A stretch of 26,155 bases of DNA from JAGLTA01 sp034660735 (GTDB lineage: Bacteria; Patescibacteriota; Patescibacteriia; JAACEG01), in contig JAYEJQ010000012.1 in the NCBI GenBank assembly GCA_034660735.1, forward strand, positions 1-26,155. Reading direction: 5' to 3'. Both the position numbers and the translations under genes were made by a program. Below are positions 20,327 through 26,155 of the stretch, piece by piece. Each line of letters opens with the position of its first letter. The stretch's first letter is position 1. Under the pieces are notes generated by a model. It had not been told where the DNA came from. It made no database searches and saw only the letters and a program-made list of their open reading frames with translations.

Positions 20327-21910
20327 CTAAATAATTTCACTGCTGAAAACTTCGTTAATTCTATTTGTGGCTTGATTATTCTCAACTAAATCGCTATCGC
20401 TATATTCAAAATTTTCATCGTAAACAGAATTAATAATAATAATTTCTTTAAACTTTTGCTTAATAATATCCTCAACAACTGTTTTATTTTTTATATCAGC
20501 AATCTTTTTCTGATGAAATTCGTATTTAAAACAAAGCGTTAAAATATTCTCGTTCAATTCCTTTAACTCAGACATTTTTAAGGTTGAGGCTATGGAATTG
20601 TTAAATTTTTTAGCTTCATTTATTATATCAGTCCAACCGTCTTTAATGTTGGTGAGTTTAATATTTACCGAACCATTTTTGTTAGGACAGGATTTTATAT
20701 CCGCCTTATTACTGTCTGCTGTGATTTTTAAATTATCTTTTTTAATAAATTTTTCCACTTTTTTTTCTTCTATTTTTCCTTCTGCTTTACTCTCACAAAA
20801 ATTTGAATGTTGGATAAAATTCTGCGAACATATTTCGATCACTGCTAATTCTAATGGCAACTGAACAATTTTTGTATTCGGCATCTCAGACAGCCGTTTG
20901 TTTAAAATTTCAATTATAGCAAAAATTTCTTTTTCAATCAATTTATTACTAAAATTCAAAACTTTTGATTTATCATCTTCCGTAAATTGCCTCGTAAATA
21001 TTTCTAAGCTCGCATTTATCTTGATTAAAATCAATTTTCTAAAAAACTCTATTAAATCTTGCGTCAATTTTATTAAATTAACCCCTTGATTTAAATTTTT
21101 ATTTATAGAAATAATACCGCTCTTTGCATCTTTTTTAATTAAAAATTCCGTGAGCGAAAAAATCAGACCGACATTCACTTTTGGAATAATTATTTCCGCC
21201 TGCTCTTCAGTAACCTCTTTTTCTCCAATAGACAATATCTGCCCTAACATACTTTCCGCGTCGCGCAAACAGCCCTCTGAATTATAAGCTATATTTTTCA
21301 AAATCTCTTCTTTTATTTTTACTCCCTCTTTTGCGCTTATTTCTGCCAAGCATTTTACTATTTTTTCTAAAGCGATTTTTTGAAAATCAAACCTTTGGCA
21401 CCGCGAGATAATAGTCTGCGGCACTTTATGAACTTCAGTTGTTGCTAAAATAAAAATAACATTCCGCGGCGGCTCTTCAAGTGTTTTTAATAAAGCGTTA
21501 AACGCAGAAGTTGACAGCATATGAACCTCGTCAATAATAAACACTTTATATTTATTCGGATTAACAGCCACCCTTGAAACCGAAATTATATTTTCGCGCA
21601 CATTATCAACTCCAGTGTGTGACGCTGCGTCTATCTCTATAATATTCAGATCGCTTCCAGTATTTATTGATTTACAACTATCACATTTATTGCACGGCTC
21701 AAATTCGTTATCTTTCCTTTTTTCGCAATTCAATGATTTAGAAATAATGCGAGCCAATGTCGTCTTCCCTACTCCGCGCGGACCGAAAAACAAAAAACTA
21801 TGGGCGACTTTGCCCATTTTTATTTCATTCGTTATAATCTGTTTTATATGTTCCTGCCCAATGACCTCCGCAAAATTCATTGGACGATATTTTCTGTACA
21901 ATACTTGCAT
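20327..21910 (-). CDS. dnaX: DNA polymerase III subunit tau/gamma, with a slippery A8 tract
   Basis: Clamp-loader ATPase that also links core polymerases. The start chosen is the ATG at 21910 (MQVLYRKYRP, 527 residues); the TTG four codons upstream is less likely. Walker A GPRGVGKTT (43-51), zinc cysteines C62, C73, C76, C79, Walker B VFIIDEVHML, SRC sensor (169-171), then domain III to about 365. A variable linker and a C-terminal tau-like domain follow (about 420-500). At residues 382-384 (GAA AAA AAA, A8 at 20759-20766) a -1 slip reads AGT GGA AAA ATT TAT TAA, giving a ~389-residue product that ends just past domain III, like gamma in E. coli or Thermus. It begins 18 bases after the RelE-type toxin gene. 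Confidence 0.95.
   Translation of the reverse strand: MQVLYRKYRPMNFAEVIGQEHIKQIITNEIKMGKVAHSFLFFGPRGVGKTTLARIISKSLNCEKRKDNEFEPCNKCDSCKSINTGSDLNIIEIDAASHTGVDNVRENIISVSRVAVNPNKYKVFIIDEVHMLSTSAFNALLKTLEEPPRNVIFILATTEVHKVPQTIISRCQRFDFQKIALEKIVKCLAEISAKEGVKIKEEILKNIAYNSEGCLRDAESMLGQILSIGEKEVTEEQAEIIIPKVNVGLIFSLTEFLIKKDAKSGIISINKNLNQGVNLIKLTQDLIEFFRKLILIKINASLEIFTRQFTEDDKSKVLNFSNKLIEKEIFAIIEILNKRLSEMPNTKIVQLPLELAVIEICSQNFIQHSNFCESKAEGKIEEKKVEKFIKKDNLKITADSNKADIKSCPNKNGSVNIKLTNIKDGWTDIINEAKKFNNSIASTLKMSELKELNENILTLCFKYEFHQKKIADIKNKTVVEDIIKQKFKEIIIINSVYDENFEYSDSDLVENNQATNRINEVFSSEII
20742..20766 (-). promoter_or_regulatory. Candidate recoding site in dnaX
   Basis: Eight consecutive A's in the mRNA in the frame GAA AAA AAA GTG form an A AAA AAA slippery heptamer. 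The -1 frame ends at a TAA (20742-20744) after five codons. Placement right after the ATPase/collar part matches the known dnaX slippage sites. A downstream stimulatory hairpin is not obvious, so transcriptional slippage on the run is as likely as ribosomal frameshifting. Confidence 0.5.
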
Positions 21911-21928
21911 AAAAAAATTCAAACAAAT

Positions 21929-22204
21929 TTACTTTAAATATTTATAAATATCATGCCTGCCGATGGAAATAAAAACAATATCCCCATTTTCTTGCCGCTC
22001 AAATATTATTCTGTAATTTTTATTTATAGTAATAGACCAGATACCTTTTAATTTTCCATGCAATTGATGCAATCTCAAAGATGAGTGGATAGGATTTTTC
22101 CTGAATATAAGAACTTTTTCATCAGCAATTTTTTGAATATTCTTGGGTAATTTTTTAAACCTACTGCAAAATTTATCAGTATACAATATTTTTTTTACAA
22201 TCAT
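21929..22204 (-). CDS. RelE/ParE-superfamily toxin
   Basis: 91-residue basic protein. The pattern is ILYTDKFCSRFKKLPKNIQKIADEKVLIFRKNP, then LHGKLKGIWSITINKNYRIIFERQENGDIVFISIGRHDIYK, the RelE/YafQ/ParE fold with the typical W-S-I-x-I-x-x-x-Y-R-I-I-F strand and the final IGRHDIY. RelE-like members cut mRNA in the ribosome while ParE-like members poison gyrase; sequence alone does not decide. It is preceded by its antitoxin gene (11 bases) and followed by dnaX (18 bases). Confidence 0.82.
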   Translation of the reverse strand: MIVKKILYTDKFCSRFKKLPKNIQKIADEKVLIFRKNPIHSSLRLHQLHGKLKGIWSITINKNYRIIFERQENGDIVFISIGRHDIYKYLK

Positions 22205-22215
22205 TCTATTTTTTT

Positions 22216-22443
22216 TTACATTAAATCTTTTAATGATTTTAATATTTTTAACTTGCCTTTTCTATAATCTTGCCTAGCCTCCTTGATTGATTTTAAAAGT
22301 TCTTTCTCTGATATTAAATTATTATCTAATTCAAGTAGATATTTAATATAACCGCTCACAGAATCAAATTTTTGCTGCTTAACTCTTTTTTTAATAAATT
22401 GTATTGTCTGGCTCGGAAGCGAGACGCTTAAAATTTGCCTCAT
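22216..22443 (-). CDS. Ribbon-helix-helix antitoxin (ParD/CopG-like)
   Basis: 75 residues. The N-terminal strand ILSVSLP followed by two helices (SQTIQFIKKRVKQQ and SVSGYIKYLLEL) is the ribbon-helix-helix DNA-binding pattern. The C-terminal part (SEKELLKSIKEARQDYRKGK) is the helix expected to wrap the toxin. It should repress its own promoter through the tandem palindromes at 22474-22495. Coupled to the RelE/ParE-type gene 11 bases downstream. Confidence 0.8.
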   Translation of the reverse strand: MRQILSVSLPSQTIQFIKKRVKQQKFDSVSGYIKYLLELDNNLISEKELLKSIKEARQDYRKGKLKILKSLKDLM

Positions 22444-22461
22444 ATTTTTAAAATTTTATAA

Positions 22462-22495
22462 ATTATATTTTAATTGTATTACAATTGTATTACAA
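22462..22495 (-). promoter_or_regulatory. TA promoter with two tandem palindromic operators
   Basis: On the minus strand two contiguous copies of TTGTAATACAA (22485-22495 and 22474-22484) stand directly before a TATAAT (22462-22467). Each 11-mer is a palindrome, TTGTA-N-TACAA. They cover the -35 region, where no good TTGACA is seen. This is the arrangement expected for a ribbon-helix-helix antitoxin repressing its own operon. Confidence 0.65.
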
Positions 22496-22538
22496 AGTCA
22501 AATTACAAAACTTAAAATTTTATGGACTTTTCAAATTC

Positions 22539-23303
22539 TTAATTTTTCTTAACTATATTTTCAACTGCCGCCCATTTGCTTTTTCCATTTTTTGGAATTA
22601 AAATAACAACCTCATCCCCGGCTTCTCCTTTAAAGAATGTGACAGACGCGGTCAAAAGCTGCCATCGCTGGCTGTCAACCATAGCGTAAAATTGATTATC
22701 AGTTTCATTCTTTATCAATATTCCTATTAAACGGCTCCGCGCGGCTGGGCTAATCTGCTTATAAATAAAGGTTCCATCCTTTTTAATAATTAATTTCATT
22801 ATATCCCCTTCTATTAATTGCGACTTTGACGCGTAATTAGACGGCACGCTATAGCGCTTGCCGTCAGGTCCAATCATCTCTTTTCCGTCAAAAACGCCTT
22901 CTATTATTTTCTGTCCTTCCTCGTCTTCTTCCTGTTTTAATTCTAAATTTTCTTTTATGGCTGGTTCTATAGAAAAATTTTCTTCAACGGCTTCTTTGTC
23001 CAAATATTTCAAAATCTGATTTATTTCCTCTTTAATTTTTAACAACCTCAATTTTGCGTAAGAAAGCTTGCTTGCCATCTCTTCATCCTGATCACTTTCA
23101 ACCTCTTCGTTATACTTTGTTTCGCGCGCCTCTTCTTCGCTATCTTCGCTAATATTTCCGCCTTCACCAATTTCTAATTCTTCCGCGCTCGCGTTTTCAA
23201 TGTCGTCGGTTTCATTAATCGTCTCTTTAATTTCCAGTTCATCGTCCAACGCTTTATCTAATAATCCTTCGTCTAAATTTTTGTTTTTGTTTTGATCTGT
23301 CAT
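22539..23303 (-). CDS. Acidic conserved protein, probably patescibacterial, function unknown
   Basis: 254 residues. The first ~75 are strongly acidic and probably disordered. About 80-105 form a helix (SKLSYAKLRLLKIKEEINQILKYL). The C-terminal ~120 form a folded domain: IIEGVFDGKEMIGPDGKRYSVPSNYASKSQLIEGDIMKLII, then TFIYKQISPAARSRLIG, QRWQLLTASVTFFKGEAGDEVVILIP and KSKWAAVENIVKK. I recall similar C-terminal domains in Parcubacteria proteins of unknown role. The small beta-rich design with GDIMKL and GDEVVILIP hints at an OB/SH3-like barrel. It lies directly downstream of rpoD (54 bp), suggesting a role linked to information processing. That is inference. Confidence 0.8.
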   Translation of the reverse strand: MTDQNKNKNLDEGLLDKALDDELEIKETINETDDIENASAEELEIGEGGNISEDSEEEARETKYNEEVESDQDEEMASKLSYAKLRLLKIKEEINQILKYLDKEAVEENFSIEPAIKENLELKQEEDEEGQKIIEGVFDGKEMIGPDGKRYSVPSNYASKSQLIEGDIMKLIIKKDGTFIYKQISPAARSRLIGILIKNETDNQFYAMVDSQRWQLLTASVTFFKGEAGDEVVILIPKNGKSKWAAVENIVKKN

Positions 23304-23357
23304 AATTTTTATTTTTAAGTTATCTTATTTTTTTATAATTAAATTTCAAAAAACAGA

Positions 23358-24731
23358 TTACAAATAATCCCTTAATTTTTCAATATTTTCAAACTTCCCT
23401 ATTTTCTCTAAAGACTTTGCTTCAATCTGGCGGATGCGCTCGCGGGTAACTCCAAACTCCTGTCCGACCTCTTCTAATGTATGCGTGATGCCGTCCTCTA
23501 AACCGAAACGCATCTCTAATATTTTCTTTTCGCGCGCGGACAGCCCCTTTATAATTTCACTAACATAACCCCTTAATAATTTTAGTCCTGCCAATCTATC
23601 AGGACTAATGCTTTTTGAATCCTCTAAAAAGTTTTGCAGAGTGCTGTCCTTTTCATCGTCGCCGACAGAAGTTTCCAGTGATATTGTATCTTGTGAAATT
23701 TTAATAATTTGCCTTACTTTGTCTAATTCGTCTCCCATTTCAGCTGATAATTCCTCTGGCAGCGGCTCTCTTCCTAAATCCTGAACTAGTCGCCTTTCCG
23801 CCTGCTTGAAGCGATTGATAGTCTCTACCATATGCACGGGAATTCTAATTGTCCTTGACTGGTCGGCCAACGCGCGAGTTATTGCCTGTCTAATCCACCA
23901 TGTAGCGTAAGTTGAAAATTTATATCCTTTTTTATAATCAAATTTCTGGACTGCCCTAAACAACCCTATATTCCCTTCTTGGATTAAATCAAGCATTGAT
24001 AATTTCCGTCCGACAAATCTTTTCGCGATTGAAACGACTAATCTTAAATTGGATTCTAATAATTTTTTATACGCGGCGCTATTCCCTTTTTCTTTCTCTT
24101 TAGCTAAAGAAATCTCTTCTTCTTGTTTTAAAAGAGGAATCTTTCCTATCTCGCGAAGATACATCTGTATTGAGTCGCTTGAAATATTACCAAGGTCAAA
24201 CCGCTCGCTGATGCCGCCGACAGCGCTCACTTTAGAAAAAACTTCGTCCTTTTCTTCTTTAGATAATAGCATTCCCTTGCTGTCAGCCTCTATAATCCTA
24301 AACCCGAATTCATCCACCTGCTCTAAAAAATCTTCCACTAATTCCGTGTAATTCTCCATATAAGGAAAAAAGCGGAGAACCTCCTGCTCTGTTAAAAAAC
24401 CGCGATTTCTGCCTTTTTTGATTAAACCCGCTATGGCTTCTGGCGTCGGAGCGATAATTTTAATTTTTTCAATTCTCCTGGCTTTTCTTTTTGCCAACGG
24501 CTTTTTGGCGATTTTTTTACGCTCTGTTTTTTTAATCGATTTTTTCTGCCTTGCTAAAATTTTCTTATCGCCAAATTTTTTAACAACTGTTTTAGATTTT
24601 GCTGTTTTTTTTAATTTTACTGTTTGCGCGCGTTTTTTAACTTTCAAAACTTTCACTTCTTTTTTATTCGCTGATTTTTCCCGCTTCTTTTTCGCATTTT
24701 TTGGCTTTAATTTTATTTTTGTTTTAAGCAT
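23358..24731 (-). CDS. rpoD: Primary sigma factor RpoD (sigma70) with a Lys-rich N-terminal extension
   Basis: Directs RNA polymerase to housekeeping promoters. 457 residues. Residues 1-90 are almost entirely Lys/Arg/Ala/Val, unlike most sigma factors. About 98-150 is region 1.1 (AGLIKKGRNRGFLTEQEVLRFFP). Region 1.2 is DSIQMYLREIGKIPLL (186-201). Region 2 runs to YKFSTYATWWIRQAITRALADQSRTIRIPVH (270-300), which melts and reads the -10 box. Region 3 is about 302-375. Region 4.2 is TLEEVGQEFGVTRERIRQIEAKSLEKI (418-444), reading the -35 box. The TTGACA/TATAAT promoters in this window fit these regions. It follows dnaG by 42 bp, the conserved dnaG-rpoD arrangement. Confidence 0.97.
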   Translation of the reverse strand: MLKTKIKLKPKNAKKKREKSANKKEVKVLKVKKRAQTVKLKKTAKSKTVVKKFGDKKILARQKKSIKKTERKKIAKKPLAKRKARRIEKIKIIAPTPEAIAGLIKKGRNRGFLTEQEVLRFFPYMENYTELVEDFLEQVDEFGFRIIEADSKGMLLSKEEKDEVFSKVSAVGGISERFDLGNISSDSIQMYLREIGKIPLLKQEEEISLAKEKEKGNSAAYKKLLESNLRLVVSIAKRFVGRKLSMLDLIQEGNIGLFRAVQKFDYKKGYKFSTYATWWIRQAITRALADQSRTIRIPVHMVETINRFKQAERRLVQDLGREPLPEELSAEMGDELDKVRQIIKISQDTISLETSVGDDEKDSTLQNFLEDSKSISPDRLAGLKLLRGYVSEIIKGLSAREKKILEMRFGLEDGITHTLEEVGQEFGVTRERIRQIEAKSLEKIGKFENIEKLRDYL

Positions 24732-24773
24732 AAATAAATAATAATTAAACTTTAACGCTTTTCTAATAAAAAA

Positions 24774-26155
24774 TTATACTTCCAATCTCAATAGACTTTC
24801 ATCCAATTCTTTCGCTTTAGATAACAACTCGTCTATCGCCTCCTCTGCGTTATTCTCTTCCGCTTTTCTCATCTCTTTTTCTATGTTTGCTTTCTGTTTT
24901 AGAATATAACTTTTTTTTAATTCACGCAAATTTTCTGCCGCCTGTTTTTCCGCCTGTTTTAAATTAAAATCTAAAAAATCCCTTTCTGCTATCAATAAAA
25001 AACTTTGCGACAAATTAAAAAGCGCGCTATCTTCTTGTTTCAACATATTAACAAATTTATCAACGGAAAAATTTTTCTGTTCATTTTTATAAAAAGCAGA
25101 CAAACGACCGCAAAAACCGATTATTTTTTCATCTGCTAAAATCTTTAAGTCAAAATCAGCTGTAGAAAAAATACCTGGAAATTTCAATAAAATCGCCGCG
25201 GTCTCTTCCGCGATTTGCAAATCCCGATCTTTCTTTACCGCTGTCTTTCCGCTTTCCGATTTTATTGATCCGCTCCGCGCTTCATTTTTATTGTCTTTCT
25301 TGATAGCTTCGCGTAAAATTTCCTCTGAAACCTCCACTGTTCTGGATAATTTTTTAAGATAATAATTTTGTTCAACTAAGTCAGGCATTTTTTTTATGAT
25401 CGGCAAAAGCGACTTAACAATCTTTTTTTTGCCTGAAATATCTTCAACGGAAAAACTTTTCAATGCCTGCTGAAAATAATATTCCAAAACTGGTTCCGCG
25501 TTTTTAATCGCGTTTAACCAATCTTGCTGGTTGTTTTTTATGCACTCGTCAGGATCTTTGCCAGCAGGTAGTTGAATTATCTTAATATTCATTCCTAAAA
25601 ATAATGCTAAATCAATCCCTTTTTTAACGGCATTCTGTCCAGCCAAATCAGCATCAAATGCCAGCAATAGATTGTCGGTATATCTTTTTAAAATTTTAAT
25701 CTGCGTTTCAGTCAAAGCGGTTCCAGATGTTGCCGCTGTATTTTTAGTTTCAATGCTATGCGCTGAAATCAGGTCCATTTGCCCTTCAACTAAAATCACG
25801 CTATTTTTTTGCCGAATTGAATTTTTTGCCTTGTCTAATCCGTATAAAATTTCGCTCTTATTGTAAATATCCGTCTGCGGACTGTTAATGTATTTAGCGC
25901 TGTCGCTTTTATCTAAAGCCCGCGCGCTGAATCCGACTGTCTGCCCGTGCAGATTATTTATCGGAAACATCAATCGGTTGCGAAAACGGTCATAACATCG
26001 TCCGCTGTCTTTTTTCACTATCAATCCGCTTGCTAAAATCTCGTCCTGCTTGTATCCTTTGCTTGCTAAAAAATCCATAGTCTTATTCCAAGAATTCGGC
26101 GCGTATCCTAATTCAAAATCGCTTATTGACTGTTCACCAACCCTTCTTTCCCGCA
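24774..26155 (-). CDS. dnaG: DNA primase DnaG, N-terminus beyond the window
   Basis: Synthesises RNA primers for replication. The reading frame stays open to the window edge: upstream of the ATG at 26078 the frame encodes RERRVGEQSISDFELGYAPN and then SWNKT, which is normal primase sequence, so that ATG is internal. The N-terminal zinc-binding domain and start are not in the window. Visible parts are the end of the RNA polymerase N-subdomain (YDRFRNRLMFPINN, VGFSARAL), the TOPRIM domain (VILVEGQMDLISAHS, TSGTALTETQI, LLLAFDADLAGQNAVKKG, PAGKDPDECI) and a helical C-terminal region ending in a long charged coil (residues after about 360 of the visible part), where DnaB helicase would bind. It precedes rpoD. 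Confidence 0.95.
   Translation of the reverse strand, partial: RERRVGEQSISDFELGYAPNSWNKTMDFLASKGYKQDEILASGLIVKKDSGRCYDRFRNRLMFPINNLHGQTVGFSARALDKSDSAKYINSPQTDIYNKSEILYGLDKAKNSIRQKNSVILVEGQMDLISAHSIETKNTAATSGTALTETQIKILKRYTDNLLLAFDADLAGQNAVKKGIDLALFLGMNIKIIQLPAGKDPDECIKNNQQDWLNAIKNAEPVLEYYFQQALKSFSVEDISGKKKIVKSLLPIIKKMPDLVEQNYYLKKLSRTVEVSEEILREAIKKDNKNEARSGSIKSESGKTAVKKDRDLQIAEETAAILLKFPGIFSTADFDLKILADEKIIGFCGRLSAFYKNEQKNFSVDKFVNMLKQEDSALFNLSQSFLLIAERDFLDFNLKQAEKQAAENLRELKKSYILKQKANIEKEMRKAEENNAEEAIDELLSKAKELDESLLRLEV

Noticed and set aside
24049..24741. Plus-strand ORFs opposite rpoD, one very hydrophobic and Phe-rich
   Set aside because: The Phe-rich composition is the mirror of the Lys-rich sigma N-terminus (AAA read as TTT), not a membrane protein.

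Overview
The window is AT-rich (roughly 30% GC by eye) and densely packed with housekeeping genes. It most likely comes from a member of the Patescibacteria / Candidate Phyla Radiation, probably of the Parcubacteria type. Supporting points are a short alanyl-tRNA synthetase without the C-Ala tail, the divergent CTP synthase, a VanW/YoaR-type wall protein, the LemA-HtpX pair, an acidic protein of a type I recall from Parcubacteria behind rpoD, and several tiny membrane or secreted proteins. UGA acts as a stop (for example at the end of the MNT gene and of the methyltransferase), so this is not a code-25 lineage. Almost no start codon has a Shine-Dalgarno motif. Most genes have an A/T-only leader of the form AAAATTTTATG.

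Layout: 22-690 trmD (+). 698-1256 a HicB/HicA-like toxin-antitoxin pair (-). 1313-1597 a small PH-like protein (-). 1728-3515 typA (-). 3516-3923 is a gene-free stretch with two back-to-back perfect sigma70-type promoters. One serves typA; the other serves a ~145-nt structured RNA on the + strand that ends in its own terminator. 3924-6171 a VanW-family protein and a small upstream gene (-), with a perfect promoter at 6272-6299. 6303-8297 alaS (-), which carries in-frame insertions of low-complexity repeat DNA. 8386-9827 a decayed restriction-modification locus (+). 9908-11860 gap, an MNT/HEPN toxin-antitoxin pair and a 32-residue membrane peptide (+). 12048-14164 lemA, htpX and an SGNH hydrolase (+). 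14165-14611 dispersed repeat DNA and a possible 46-residue ORF. 14612-15424 lgt (-), divergent from 15441-16382, a Xer-type recombinase (+). 16396-23303 is a long minus-strand block, read from high to low coordinates: an acidic conserved protein, a ParD/RelE-type TA pair, dnaX, pyrG, an L,D-transpeptidase, def, a secreted protein and a cupin that lacks a normal start codon. 23358-26155 rpoD preceded by dnaG (cut by the window edge), the classical dnaG-rpoD pairing.

The most interesting points outside ordinary genes are: (1) the unassigned structured RNA at about 3714-3857; (2) two nearly identical ~142-146 bp palindromic MITE-like elements (11861-12002 and 17792-17937, opposite orientation) with ends TAGACTTGTCGCATAATAA, one of which supplies the stop codon of the L,D-transpeptidase; (3) an A8 slippery tract in dnaX placed where a -1 slip would give a short gamma-like subunit; (4) repeat-derived peptide insertions inside AlaRS; (5) a methyltransferase frame broken exactly at an A7 tract; (6) tandem TTGTAATACAA palindromes forming a probable TA operator, which may also control dnaX-pyrG.
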